Shown here one piece after another: positions 24,786 through 33,639 of a stretch of 64,000 nt of DNA. Both the position numbers and the translations under genes were made by a program. Position 1 is the stretch's first letter, and each line of letters starts with the position of its first letter. The stretch is taken from contig NC_015152.1 in assembly GCF_000190435.1 (NCBI RefSeq), positions 502,458 to 566,457 of the forward strand. The letters run 5' to 3'. The notes below the pieces were generated by a model. It had not been told where the DNA came from. It ran no database searches and saw only the letters and a list, made by a program, of their open reading frames with translations. Origin of the DNA: Sphaerochaeta globosa str. Buddy. GTDB taxonomy: Bacteria > Spirochaetota > Spirochaetia > Sphaerochaetales > Sphaerochaetaceae.

Positions 24786-26076
24786 TATGGGTGTAGCAAC
24801 AATAGTATTTATCGTTTTCTTGCTCTTGGGCATGCCTGTTGCTTTTGCCATCGGCATCTCAGGTTTGGTATTCTTTATGGTTACTGAGGGCTTGCCGTAC
24901 ACCATTGTGGTGCAGAAGGTATTGGCAACCACCCAATCCTTTACCATGCTCGCAATTCCCCTCTTTATTTTTGCAGGGAATTTAATGAACAACACCGGAA
25001 TCACCAAGCGTCTTATGAAGCTTGCCGATGTTCTTACCGGTCATATGCATGGCAACATTGCACAAATCTCCTGTGTGCTCTCCACCCTGATGGGAGGTGT
25101 TTCCGGCTCTGCCAATGCTGACGCCGCCATGGAGTCGAGAATTCTGGGCCCGGAAATGACCAAGCGTGGGTATTCACGCGGCTGGTCTGCTGCCATCAAC
25201 GGCCTTTCTTCCTTGATTGTAGCGACGATTCCCCCTTCCATGGGTCTGATCATTTTCGGTTCCATCGGTGAGGTATCGATAGGCCGCTTATTCGCTGCCG
25301 GTCTGATTCCCGGCCTGATCATGATGGTCGCCTTGATGATTGCTGTTGATATCAGCGCCAGAAAGCGCAAGTATCTTCCCGATCACAAAAAGCCGGCAAG
25401 TCTGAAAGAGGTCGGAAAGGCCTTGATTGATGGCATTTGGGCCTTGCTTTTCCCGATTCTGCTGATTGTCTTCATCCGCTTCGGTATTATGACTCCGTCT
25501 GAGAGCGGTGCCTTTGCAGCTGTCTATGCAATTTTCGTAGGCACGGTCATTTATAAGGAACTGACTTGGAAGGTTTTCTTCCAGACCCTGAAGGACAGCA
25601 CCAAGGATATTGCCGTAGTTACCCTTATTCTCGCCATGAGTGGCGTTTTCGGGTATGGTATTGTCTACGATCGTGTACCTCAGGTTATTGCCAGTACGTT
25701 GATGAATATCACCAGCAATCCTACGTTAATGCTGTTGATCATCATTGCACTGCTGACTGTCAGTGGTATGTTTGTGGAAACCACGGTCATTGCCTTGCTG
25801 TTGACACCAATCCTACTTCCTGTGGTAACCTCTTTGGGAATTGATCCGGTTCACTTCGGTATCGTTATGATGACCGTTACTACGATGGGTATTATGACGC
25901 CGCCGGTTGGGATTGCCCTCTATACGACCTCAACAATCATGGAATGTACTCCTGAGGAGACAGCGAAGGAGTCCGTGCCGTTCTTTATTGCAATTTTTAC
26001 TACGGTGGCGATAGTGACCTTGATTCCTCAAGTCTCGCTGTTTGTGCCCAATTTGATTTTCGGTCCTGCATTCTAA
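24778..26076 (+). CDS. TRAP transporter large permease DctM (second system)
   Basis: 432 residues, about twelve membrane helices. Signatures: IPLFIFAGNLMNNTGIT, GGVSGSANADAAMESRILGPE, TIPPSMGLIIFGSIGEVSI, and MGIMTPPVGIALYTTSTI. ATG 24778 overlaps the dctQ stop by 8 bp; ATG 24787 is an equally plausible start. The usual SAAAD of the channel motif is SANAD here. Confidence 0.9.
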   Translation: MHSMGVATIVFIVFLLLGMPVAFAIGISGLVFFMVTEGLPYTIVVQKVLATTQSFTMLAIPLFIFAGNLMNNTGITKRLMKLADVLTGHMHGNIAQISCVLSTLMGGVSGSANADAAMESRILGPEMTKRGYSRGWSAAINGLSSLIVATIPPSMGLIIFGSIGEVSIGRLFAAGLIPGLIMMVALMIAVDISARKRKYLPDHKKPASLKEVGKALIDGIWALLFPILLIVFIRFGIMTPSESGAFAAVYAIFVGTVIYKELTWKVFFQTLKDSTKDIAVVTLILAMSGVFGYGIVYDRVPQVIASTLMNITSNPTLMLLIIIALLTVSGMFVETTVIALLLTPILLPVVTSLGIDPVHFGIVMMTVTTMGIMTPPVGIALYTTSTIMECTPEETAKESVPFFIAIFTTVAIVTLIPQVSLFVPNLIFGPAF

Positions 26077-26085
26077 TTGAATGGA

Positions 26086-26103
26086 GGGGGCCTTATTGGC
26101 CCC
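26086..26103 (+). terminator. Stem-loop after the second dctM
   Basis: GGGGGCC-TTATT-GGCCCC followed by TTCC; GC-rich stem without a long U tract, so a partial terminator allowing some readthrough into the GntR gene. Confidence 0.6.
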
Positions 26104-26128
26104 TTCCGCATTTTGAGGAGTTGCTTTC

Positions 26129-26824
26129 ATGGACGATACATCAGCTATACTGGTATTGGAACGCCAAGGCCGGGAACTTACCCGCGATTATGCTTTGCGA
26201 TGTCTGGAATACAACATCAGCCATCTGCATCTCAAACCTGGTCAGTTTATCAGTGAGCAATCGGTCTGTGAGCAACTTGGACTGAGTAGGACTCCCATCC
26301 GGGAAGCCTTTTCAAAACTTGCCAACGAGATGTTGGTGATCATCTACCCCCAGATAGGTACGTGCGTTGCACCTATCCGTCAGGAGTATGTGCAAGAAGC
26401 GCGGTATACCCGTTGGTTGCTTGAGTGCGGTATTATCAAAAAAGTAGTTGAGCAACGTTCAAGCGAGGATGTCCGCTGGTTTGAGTGGAGTCTGGAGTGT
26501 CAGAAAGACATCGTAGCCTCCGGTGATTCTGAGCGCTTCCTTGAGTTTGATAACCAATTCCACAAAAAATTCTTCGAGATCACCAACATGGCCCTCACCC
26601 GGTCGTTGGTGCAAGGGCTCTTGGTTCATTTCGACCGTGTAAGACTCCTGTACCTGCAGGATATGGACTGGAACCGTACTATTTCAGAGCACACCATCCT
26701 CCTCGATGCCATTAGGGCTTCTGATGCGGATAAGGCATACCATGCCTTGGACATTCACCTGGGCAGAGTCCTCACCGATATGGATATTCTGTCCAAGAAG
26801 TACCCCGAATACTTTAAAGCCTAA
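26129..26824 (+). CDS. GntR-family regulator with FCD ligand-binding domain
   Basis: 231 residues. N-terminal winged HTH at about 20-80 with ISEQSVCEQLGLSRTPIREA, C-terminal helical FCD domain from about 90 with the histidines that normally hold a metal and a carboxylate ligand (NQFHKKFFE, EHTILLDAI, DIHLGRV). SD GAGGAG before ATG 26129. Position after dctPQM makes it the likely regulator of that operon through CATACTAGTATG at 23133. Confidence 0.87.
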   Translation: MDDTSAILVLERQGRELTRDYALRCLEYNISHLHLKPGQFISEQSVCEQLGLSRTPIREAFSKLANEMLVIIYPQIGTCVAPIRQEYVQEARYTRWLLECGIIKKVVEQRSSEDVRWFEWSLECQKDIVASGDSERFLEFDNQFHKKFFEITNMALTRSLVQGLLVHFDRVRLLYLQDMDWNRTISEHTILLDAIRASDADKAYHALDIHLGRVLTDMDILSKKYPEYFKA

Positions 26825-26863
26825 TATTCTGCAGTTGGACTGGCCTTTGTTGAAATAAAAAAT

Positions 26864-26875
26864 TGACCGCGGTCA
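26864..26875. promoter_or_regulatory. Palindrome TGACCGCGGTCA upstream of the etf promoter
   Basis: Perfect 12-bp palindrome centred about 50 bp upstream of the predicted transcription start. GC-rich palindromes of this size are common TetR-family sites; the TetR gene ends this operon. A following run of six T makes a weak terminator possible but the stem would be only 4 bp. Confidence 0.55.
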
Positions 26876-26883
26876 CTTTTTTG

Positions 26884-26912
26884 TTGACGATTGCCAAAAC
26901 CCCTCATAAGAT
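26884..26912 (+). promoter_or_regulatory. Promoter of the etfBA-dehydrogenase operon
   Basis: TTGACG (26884-26889), exactly 17 nt, TAAGAT (26907-26912); start about 26919. An inverted repeat AACCCCTC (26898-26905) / GAGGGGTT (26922-26929) brackets the -10 and includes the ribosome site. Confidence 0.7.
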
Positions 26913-26933
26913 GAACCAAAAGAGGGGTTATCC

Positions 26934-27755
26934 ATGCATATCATCGTTCCTATAAAACAGGTTCCCCAGACCAGTGATGTCCAAATGGACCGGCAAACCG
27001 GTACCATGATCCGTTCAAGCTCTGCCTCCATTCTCAATCCATTGGATTTGTATGCGATCAGTGCAGCACTTGAGCTCAAGGATCGGTACCAAGCTCGGGT
27101 CAGTGTCATCACCATGGGTCCGGCAAATGCTGTCAAAGTACTTAAGGAAGCCATCGCAATGGGTTGCGATGACGCCGTCCATCTGACCGACCGTGCCTTT
27201 GGCGGCTCAGACACCTGGGCTACATCCTACATTCTGTCTCTTGCAGTCAAGAAACTCGGCATTCCCGATTTGATTCTAGCCGGAGAGAGAGCCACCGATG
27301 GTGATACCGCCCAGGTGGGTCCGGCTCTGGCATCCTGGCTTGACTTGCCGGCTGTTACCTATGTTTCCAAGATTGAGACTGTCGATGGCGACACTCTGAT
27401 AGCTGAACGCTTGATCGAGGAGGGGTACCAAAGGGTGAAAACCTCCTTGCCGGCTCTGCTTACCGTCGTCAAGGAAATTTCTTCTGTGCGGCTTCCCACT
27501 CTCAGCGGAAAAAAGCGTGCAATGGCCAGTTCCATTGCGGTTTGGGATGCCCAGGCAATCCAAGCTGACAGCAGATACATCGGCCTCAAAGGCTCTCCCA
27601 CAAAGGTGGTGAAGATAGATGTCCCCAAGGTAAGCAGGAATTGCATTTTGACCAAGGTTGAGGACGATGTTTCGTTGAAGAAGGGAGTCGACCAATTGAT
27701 GGCATTCCTGGAAGAAAAAGACTTACTGCCAAAGGGAGGTGCCCACCATGGCTGA
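26934..27755 (+). CDS. etfB: Electron transfer flavoprotein beta subunit
   Basis: 273 residues. N-terminal MHIIVPIKQVPQTSDV and the loop ATDGDTAQVGPALA match EtfB; the DGDTAQVGP form is common in anaerobe EtfB proteins linked to dehydrogenases that split or join electron pairs between NADH and ferredoxin, but sequence alone does not prove bifurcation. SD GAGGGG precedes ATG 26934. It overlaps etfA by 8 bp and is co-transcribed with a FAD-linked 2-hydroxyacid dehydrogenase. Confidence 0.88.
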   Translation: MHIIVPIKQVPQTSDVQMDRQTGTMIRSSSASILNPLDLYAISAALELKDRYQARVSVITMGPANAVKVLKEAIAMGCDDAVHLTDRAFGGSDTWATSYILSLAVKKLGIPDLILAGERATDGDTAQVGPALASWLDLPAVTYVSKIETVDGDTLIAERLIEEGYQRVKTSLPALLTVVKEISSVRLPTLSGKKRAMASSIAVWDAQAIQADSRYIGLKGSPTKVVKIDVPKVSRNCILTKVEDDVSLKKGVDQLMAFLEEKDLLPKGGAHHG

Positions 27756-28743
27756 AGTATGGACGCTCAGTGAATGTTCTTTCCATGGTTTGAAGGATGT
27801 CTCCTATGAACTATTAGCTCGTGGCAGGGCTCTTGCCGATGAGCTTGGGGTGCTTCTGGGAACGGTGGTATTGGGTCATCGAATTCAGGGAGAGGACTTG
27901 CAATCCCTGATCGAGCATGGCTGTGATGTGGTCTATGTTGCCGATGACCAATCGCTTGCCAACTTTACCTGCGAAAGCTATGCAAACGTATTGGTCCCTC
28001 TCATACAAGAGAAGGGACCGCAGGTGATGATTGCTGCGGCAACCACTACAGGCCGGACGCTGATGCCCTATGTGGCGGTAAAGGTTCATGCAGGATTGAC
28101 TGCCGATTGCACCGAGCTGGCCATAGAGAAGGAGACTAAAAACCTTTTGCAGACACGCCCGGCGATTGGTGGCAATATTATGGCAACCATCAAGAGTCCC
28201 GACCATCGCCCCCAGATGTCTACGATCAGGCCCCGTTCCACCAAAAAGCCTCTGCCCGATGCGAAGCGGACAGGTACTGTGGTCCGTATTGCCTCCTCTC
28301 CGACTTGGAAGAATGAACAGGTCCAGGTACTTGGCTTGAGGAGTCTGGAAGGACAGAGTGCAAGTATAGAAGAGGCCGATATTGTGGTAAGTGGAGGCAA
28401 AGGCCTGAAGAAACGCGATAATTTTTCGCTCATTGAAGACCTCGCCAAGGCTTTCGATGGGGAAGTGGGTGCCAGTCGCGATGCCGTTGATCGTGGATGG
28501 GCTGCCTACCCCCATCAGGTTGGACTTTCGGGTAAGACCATATCACCCCGTCTGTATGTGGCTGTCGGCATTTCGGGTGCCATCCAACACCTTGCTGGTA
28601 TTAAAACAGCCAAATGCATTGTGGCTATCAATCACGATGAACATGCAAATATCCTCAATCTTGCAGATTTCGCTCTGGTCGGGGATTTGTTTGCCATTCT
28701 GCCTGAAATCCAGAAACGGCTGCAAGAGAGGAGTCGAGTATGA
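27748..28743 (+). CDS. etfA: Electron transfer flavoprotein alpha subunit
   Basis: 331 residues. The C-terminal FAD-binding region has the family signature: [41 protein letters not shown] and [12 protein letters not shown], ending in NHDEHANI. The N-terminus has no ferredoxin-like 4Fe-4S domain, unlike LctC of Acetobacterium woodii. Start ATG 27748 follows GGGAGG. Overlaps the dehydrogenase gene by 4 bp (ATGA). Confidence 0.9.
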   Translation: MAEVWTLSECSFHGLKDVSYELLARGRALADELGVLLGTVVLGHRIQGEDLQSLIEHGCDVVYVADDQSLANFTCESYANVLVPLIQEKGPQVMIAAATTTGRTLMPYVAVKVHAGLTADCTELAIEKETKNLLQTRPAIGGNIMATIKSPDHRPQMSTIRPRSTKKPLPDAKRTGTVVRIASSPTWKNEQVQVLGLRSLEGQSASIEEADIVVSGGKGLKKRDNFSLIEDLAKAFDGEVGASRDAVDRGWAAYPHQVGLSGKTISPRLYVAVGISGAIQHLAGIKTAKCIVAINHDEHANILNLADFALVGDLFAILPEIQKRLQERSRV

Positions 28744-30158
28744 AGTACCAATATGGAACCGTCACTAAAGCGTTGGTCGGGGAACTCCAGGCCATTGTAG
28801 GGAAGCCCAATCTCATGATCGACCTTGAGCGTATCGAGAACTACAGCCATGACGAAACTTCCAAGGAAGAGTATGCCCATACTCCGGATTTGGTCCTCAC
28901 CCCTACATCCGCTTTGCAGATTGCCGCTATTATGAAACTAGCCACCCGCGAGCGTATTCCTGTAACACCCCGTGGTGCTGGTTCGGGCCTCTCTGGTGGT
29001 GCCATACCCTTGTTTGGGGGCATTGTACTGTCGGTGGAGAAGATGAACAAAGTCCTCGAGATTGATGAGGCAAACCTAACGGTCACCGCCGAAGCAGGCA
29101 TTGTGACCAACGAGTTGAACGAACAGCTCAAGAGCCGGGGGCTTTTCTTTGCCGGCTATCCAATGAGTCTTGAGACTTGTTTTCTGGGTGGCAACATCGC
29201 TGAGAATGCCGGAGGCGGCAAGGCAGTGAAGTACGGGGTGACCGGACGGTATATTTTAGGCATGGAAGTGGTCACACCCCAAGGCGACATTGTTGAGTTG
29301 GGAGGAAAAGTCACCAAGGATGTCAGCGGATATGATTTGAAACAGCTGTACATCGGCAGTGAAGGGACCTTGGGCATTATCACCAAGGCGACGATCAAGC
29401 TGTTGGGAGTCCCCAAGGTGGCTTCCAACCTCCTAGTCCCGTTTGCAAGTGCTCAAGAGGCTATTGCTGTGGTGCCTTTGATCATGAAACAGGGTATTAT
29501 TCCCACCAGCATTGAGTTCATGGACCGTAGTTCGATCGAACTGACTTGCTCCTATCTCAATGAGAGCCTGCCTCTTGAAGGAGTGGGTGCGATGTTGCTC
29601 ATTGAGATTGACGGTACTGATGAGCAGACGGTGGAGCGCGAGTTGATTCAGGTAGGGGATTTGTGCAGTGAGCAGGGTGCTATGGAAGTCTATATTGCTG
29701 AGGATGCAACGACGCGCGAGCGTATCTGGTCGGTCAGACGCAATATCGCCGAGGCCATCAAGGTGTATAGTCCCATCCAGAGTTTGGAGGATGTGGTGGT
29801 TCCCATTGCTTCCATCCCCCTTGTTCTGCCCCGCCTTGAGCAGCTGAAGGCCAAGTACCAGGTCAGCATCCCCTGTTATGGACATGCAGGGGATGGAAAC
29901 CTGCACGCCACCATTGTCAAGGATCCGCAGATGAGCCTTGATGATTGGAAGGATCTGGAACCGAAGCTGCTCTCTGAACTGTATGCCTTCATTACCGGTG
30001 AGCTTGGAGGAAAAATAAGCGGTGAACATGGCATCGGGCTGAAACGCAAAGGGTATTTGAAAGCGGTAACTCCCCCTGCTGAATACCAGCTTTTCAAGGC
30101 CCTGAAAGCGGCGTTCGATCCCCTCTATATTATGAATCCAGGCAAAATTCTGGACTGA
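28740..30158 (+). CDS. FAD-linked 2-hydroxyacid dehydrogenase (GlcD/LctD type)
   Basis: 472 residues. FAD-binding PCMH domain with PRGAGSGLSGGAIP and the NIAENAGGGKAVKYGVT stretch, then the C-terminal FAD-oxidase domain with YGHAGDGNLH (metal-binding His) and SGEHGIGLKRKGYL. Family members oxidise D-lactate, glycolate or other 2-hydroxy acids. In an operon with etfB and etfA it probably passes electrons to ETF, as in the lactate dehydrogenase-Etf complex of acetogens. The substrate may be what the neighbouring TRAP system imports. Confidence 0.9.
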   Translation: MKYQYGTVTKALVGELQAIVGKPNLMIDLERIENYSHDETSKEEYAHTPDLVLTPTSALQIAAIMKLATRERIPVTPRGAGSGLSGGAIPLFGGIVLSVEKMNKVLEIDEANLTVTAEAGIVTNELNEQLKSRGLFFAGYPMSLETCFLGGNIAENAGGGKAVKYGVTGRYILGMEVVTPQGDIVELGGKVTKDVSGYDLKQLYIGSEGTLGIITKATIKLLGVPKVASNLLVPFASAQEAIAVVPLIMKQGIIPTSIEFMDRSSIELTCSYLNESLPLEGVGAMLLIEIDGTDEQTVERELIQVGDLCSEQGAMEVYIAEDATTRERIWSVRRNIAEAIKVYSPIQSLEDVVVPIASIPLVLPRLEQLKAKYQVSIPCYGHAGDGNLHATIVKDPQMSLDDWKDLEPKLLSELYAFITGELGGKISGEHGIGLKRKGYLKAVTPPAEYQLFKALKAAFDPLYIMNPGKILD

Positions 30159-30167
30159 GGAAGTACC

Positions 30168-30776
30168 ATGGCAAAGCAACCCAAGCCGCACGGCAAGGCA
30201 GAGGCAACCAAGCAACTGATTTTTGAGAGTGCATTGGCACTGTTCAAGAAGAAGGGCTTCGACCAAGTTTCCATCAAGGAAATCACTGACTATGCCGGTA
30301 CGGCAAAGGGTAGTTTTTATACCTATTTCAACACCAAGAGCGATACCATCGTCCAAGAGTTCTGGGCCATCGATGCTTACTACCGAAGCATCGAGGCCGA
30401 AGTGCTTACTCAAGCGTCGGCCTCTGACAAGCTCTTGAAGTTTACCGAGTTGCAGCTGACCTATGTGCGTGATGTCATCGGTTGCGATACGCTGAAGGTC
30501 CTCTACGCCAACCAGGTGCTCAAGGACGGCTCTGACAAGGTTATTACCGACCAGAGCCGGTTCTGGTACACCTTCATCTGCTCCCTCATTGAAGAGGGGC
30601 AGAGATCAGGGTTGTTCCACTGTGAAAAGACAGCAGCCGAGTATGCCGGATTTTTCAACCGTGCAATCCGCGGCCTGTTCCTGGACTGGAATATCAGCTC
30701 GGCCTCCTTCGATCTGGTAGAGGCCGGGCTCGACTATTGCACTTCGCTGTTGCTTCCCGCCCTGCTACAGAGCTAA
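30168..30776 (+). CDS. TetR-family regulator
   Basis: 202 residues with the TetR HTH at 14-60 (ALFKKKGFDQVSIKEITDYA, GTAKGSFYTYFNTKSD) and a helical ligand domain. Ten bp after the dehydrogenase gene, so it is the fourth gene of the etf operon and likely controls it through the palindrome at 26864. Its last 12 bp overlap the convergent SGNH hydrolase gene. Confidence 0.88.
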   Translation: MAKQPKPHGKAEATKQLIFESALALFKKKGFDQVSIKEITDYAGTAKGSFYTYFNTKSDTIVQEFWAIDAYYRSIEAEVLTQASASDKLLKFTELQLTYVRDVIGCDTLKVLYANQVLKDGSDKVITDQSRFWYTFICSLIEEGQRSGLFHCEKTAAEYAGFFNRAIRGLFLDWNISSASFDLVEAGLDYCTSLLLPALLQS

Positions 30777-31406
30777 ACCCTGCTCTATCAGATGGGAGAG
30801 CATTACCATTCCTTTTTTGGTGGGATGGAGGTTGTCGGCAAGAACGCCGTCTCCTTCTTGTATCGGAAAAGCTGCAAGGTCGATAAGGTGGGCCCCGCAA
30901 TGGGCTGTAACGATGCTTCGAATCTCCTGTGCCAAGTCAAGCTGATTCCAGTTGTGCATGTTTACCTGCTCAAGGGTGCGGTCGGTGCGCTGAACGGGTG
31001 TGCAGAAGAACAGGGTGCTGGTGGTGAATCGAGCGAGCATTGAAGTAACCAACTGCTCATAGGCTTGGGAAAAGACTGCCTTGGTTACCGGCTGGTCAGC
31101 CTGGCCCCAATCGTTGGTACCACCGAACACGATGATGATGTCACCAGAAAGACGTGACTGTCTTTTTTCATCCTGGAAGCAGGATGAAAGCGGCCTGAGT
31201 CCAGTTCTGCTGATCCTACTGCCTGAGTATGATTCATTCATAATCAAGCTCAGGTTGCATCGTTTGGACAAGAGATGCCACCATGTGTGTTCGACGTGCG
31301 TCACATCGACGCCATCCCGTGGATAAAAGAGTTCGTTTTCACTCGGTACGTAGCCGGCGAAGGTGGATATGGAATCACCGAGAATGGAGAAGGTTGTGTG
31401 TGTCAT
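30765..31406 (-). CDS. SGNH/GDSL-type esterase
   Basis: 213 residues. SGNH blocks: ILGDSISTF (nucleophilic Ser), a Gly/Arg region SYSGSRISR, FGGTNDWG (Asn of the oxyanion hole), and DNLHPTKKG (Asp and His). It should hydrolyse acyl or acetyl esters, possibly on sugars given the neighbours. No signal peptide. ATG 31406 has no SD; TACACT ends 6 nt upstream with TTGAGT 17 nt before, which predicts a leaderless mRNA. Confidence 0.82.
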   Translation of the reverse strand: MTHTTFSILGDSISTFAGYVPSENELFYPRDGVDVTHVEHTWWHLLSKRCNLSLIMNESYSGSRISRTGLRPLSSCFQDEKRQSRLSGDIIIVFGGTNDWGQADQPVTKAVFSQAYEQLVTSMLARFTTSTLFFCTPVQRTDRTLEQVNMHNWNQLDLAQEIRSIVTAHCGAHLIDLAAFPIQEGDGVLADNLHPTKKGMVMLSHLIEQGLAL

Positions 31407-31412
31407 GCGCTG

Positions 31413-31441
31413 AGTGTATCGCACTGCTTTTCCTCACTCAA
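31413..31441 (-). promoter_or_regulatory. Promoter giving a leaderless start for the SGNH gene
   Basis: Minus strand TTGAGT (31436-31441), 17 nt, TACACT (31413-31418). Predicted +1 is the A of ATG at 31406. Confidence 0.65.
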
Positions 31442-31473
31442 GTGTCTATGGTATGCTTGGCAAGGAGGCTTGC

Positions 31474-32760
31474 ATGGATACGAAGATTTCGCTGGTGCAA
31501 AGAGGAGCCATTGAGAAGGTTGGCTCAACCTTCGTAGAGGCATTCGGCCACACGAACGCATTGCTGGTAGCCGATGGGAACACGTTGCGTGTTGCCGGCT
31601 TTGCCACAGTCCGCTCCCTTGAGAAGGCCGGCATTGAAGTGCGTCGGTTCATTTTCCCCGAGCTCCCCCAGCCGTATGCCGATGAGCACTCGATAGCGCA
31701 AGTCCGCCTTAGTTTGGAGATGGACAATTGCATTGCCGTAGTACTGGGGTCTGGAACGCTCAATGATATAACCAAGCGTGCAAGCTCTGAATTGGACCGC
31801 CCTTACATGGTGGTTGCCACCGCCCCATCGGTGGATGGATACACCTCCTATGGTGCAGCTGTTTCCATAAAGGGGTTCAAGCAGACCCTCAGTTGTGCTG
31901 CTCCCCAGGTTGTTCTTGCCGATACCGATATTCTGTGTGAAGCTCCTTCTGATATGATTGCCAGCGGCTATGGTGATTGCATGGCCAAGTTCACTGCCGG
32001 CATGGATTGGATTCTTGCCGATCTTCTAGGCGTGCAGGCGATCAGAAGCGATGTATGGGATATGGTCCAGAAGCCCTTGCGTTCGGTGTACGCCCATCAC
32101 CACGGGATTGCCAACAGGCAACGTGAGGGGATCGGCCTGCTTTTCGATGCCCTCTCAGCCAGTGGCTTCGCCATGCAAATCATGCATGACTCAAGACCTG
32201 CCAGTGGCGCAGAGCACCTTATCAGCCATATTTGGGAGATGGAACACCTCAGTAAGGATGGCCTTGCGGTAAGTCATGGTTTCAAGGTTGCAGTAGGTAC
32301 GATGACCATCGTTCACCTGTATGAGGAACTTGCTTCGTTGGATATTTCCGACTGCTATGGCAAGAGCAGCCAGAGTTGGGAGGAGCGAAAACAAGCAATT
32401 CTTTCATTCTTCCCCAATGAGAAGGTAGCAGAAGAAGCCCTCGCGGTTTCCAAAGCGAAGTTTTTGGAAGGGGAGGCATTGCAGGCGAGGAGAAAAGCCT
32501 TGATTGCGTTGCTTCCCGCTCTCAAGCAGAGAATTGCCGAGCAGCTTCCTCCTGCTCAAGAGCTGCGCTCTACGCTTCTTGAGGTAGGCTGCCCTGTCCA
32601 TCCCAGTCACATCAATGCAACCCTTGTTGACCTGAAGCGTGCAGTGCTAGGTGCTCAGATGATTCGCAATCGCTATACGGTATTGGACCTCTACTATGAA
32701 TTGGGGTTGTTTGACCGGGCACTGGAGTGTTTGGAAGGGCTTAGCGGAAGAGTAGATTGA
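31474..32760 (+). CDS. sn-glycerol-1-phosphate dehydrogenase (AraM/EgsA family)
   Basis: 428 residues, iron-type alcohol dehydrogenase fold. Seen: VLGSGTLNDITK (NAD loop), ATAPSVDGYTS, SGYGDCMAKFTA, and the metal histidines in SRPASGAEHLISH and SHGFKVAVG. Relatives reduce dihydroxyacetone phosphate to sn-glycerol-1-phosphate: EgsA in archaeal lipids, AraM in Bacillus. Start ATG 31474 has AAGGAGG. Standing next to sugar genes, its product might go into a phosphoglycolipid or phosphoglycan; that is inference. It overlaps the convergent IolI-like gene by 20 bp. Confidence 0.82.
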   Translation: MDTKISLVQRGAIEKVGSTFVEAFGHTNALLVADGNTLRVAGFATVRSLEKAGIEVRRFIFPELPQPYADEHSIAQVRLSLEMDNCIAVVLGSGTLNDITKRASSELDRPYMVVATAPSVDGYTSYGAAVSIKGFKQTLSCAAPQVVLADTDILCEAPSDMIASGYGDCMAKFTAGMDWILADLLGVQAIRSDVWDMVQKPLRSVYAHHHGIANRQREGIGLLFDALSASGFAMQIMHDSRPASGAEHLISHIWEMEHLSKDGLAVSHGFKVAVGTMTIVHLYEELASLDISDCYGKSSQSWEERKQAILSFFPNEKVAEEALAVSKAKFLEGEALQARRKALIALLPALKQRIAEQLPPAQELRSTLLEVGCPVHPSHINATLVDLKRAVLGAQMIRNRYTVLDLYYELGLFDRALECLEGLSGRVD

Positions 32761-33544
32761 TGCTCTTTTTGATTTCTTCTTCCAGAGCCGCAGTATCGAG
32801 AGTATGCACCCTTGGGCTGAAGGGTTCAAACGAGAAGGTTCCCCGATAGCCACTGGTTACCAAGGTCTGAGCCTGTTCCTTTGTACAAAGCAAATCCTCC
32901 TCCAAAAAGAGAAGCCGGTCGGCATCACTGGGTTCTTCTCCAAGCTGTGCCGGCAAGACTGATGAAATATGCACAATACCGGTATGGGAGGAAAAGAACT
33001 CCTGCTCGTTTGCTAGGTGATGGTGGAAGGTATCGTGCACAAGCCGATACCATTTCTGATACCCGCTTGCCTCGATTGCCTGTATTGCTTCTGCTTTGTT
33101 TCTCAGTGAACTCGTTGTGAAACCCAGCGGTTCAACATAGCCGTATAGCCCATACTCCTCAAACAACGGTCCGTATTGGGAGAGTGCAAACCGGGTACGT
33201 TCGAGCCATACAGTACGCTCTGCATCAGGGGGAAGACCACTTACCGGGCACAATACGATTGCCTCAGCACGAATCTTTTTCGCATACTCCAGGAGGGCTC
33301 GGAGCTCTTTTTTTCTTGCATCCGTGTAGTCGTTGAAACGCTGCAGGGAATTGATGCTGGCAATGCTGAGATTGTTGTTCGCAAGTTGCTTCCGTACTTC
33401 CCTTGGATTCTTGCCGTCAAACGGGTTTTGATTTCCGATAGTGTTTCTCAATTCAATGGTTGAGCATCCACACCGCCGGGCAAGGGCAAAGAAATCAAAG
33501 AGAGGCAGGGAAGGGGCGATAATCCTGTTCAATCCAATCTGCAT
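32741..33544 (-). CDS. IolI-like sugar isomerase/epimerase (xylose isomerase-type TIM barrel)
   Basis: 267 residues. The metal-ligand pattern of this barrel family is present: Glu in GYVEPLGF, Asp and His in RLVHDTFHHHL, His in GIVHISSV, Glu in FSFEPFSP. The ASINSLQRFNDYTD and VHDTFHHH segments align by eye with 2-keto-myo-inositol isomerase IolI of Bacillus subtilis. The substrate is a guess (keto-inositol or a keto-sugar). SD GGAGGG before ATG 33544. Confidence 0.75.
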   Translation of the reverse strand: MQIGLNRIIAPSLPLFDFFALARRCGCSTIELRNTIGNQNPFDGKNPREVRKQLANNNLSIASINSLQRFNDYTDARKKELRALLEYAKKIRAEAIVLCPVSGLPPDAERTVWLERTRFALSQYGPLFEEYGLYGYVEPLGFTTSSLRNKAEAIQAIEASGYQKWYRLVHDTFHHHLANEQEFFSSHTGIVHISSVLPAQLGEEPSDADRLLFLEEDLLCTKEQAQTLVTSGYRGTFSFEPFSPRVHTLDTAALEEEIKKSINLLFR

Positions 33545-33624
33545 GTGTTCAGCCCTCCCGCTCTCATACTACCACCGGAGAACATCATGTCAAGCAAACG
33601 ATGCTGGTGTTCAGTTCACTGCAG

Positions 33625-33633
33625 TGTTACACT
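33625..33633 (+). promoter_or_regulatory. Extended -10 promoter giving a leaderless start for the GH2 gene
   Basis: TGT then TACACT (33628-33633), ending 6 nt before ATG 33640; +1 is the A of the ATG. No good -35 (TGGTGT). Confidence 0.55.
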
Positions 33634-33639
33634 ACCTGC

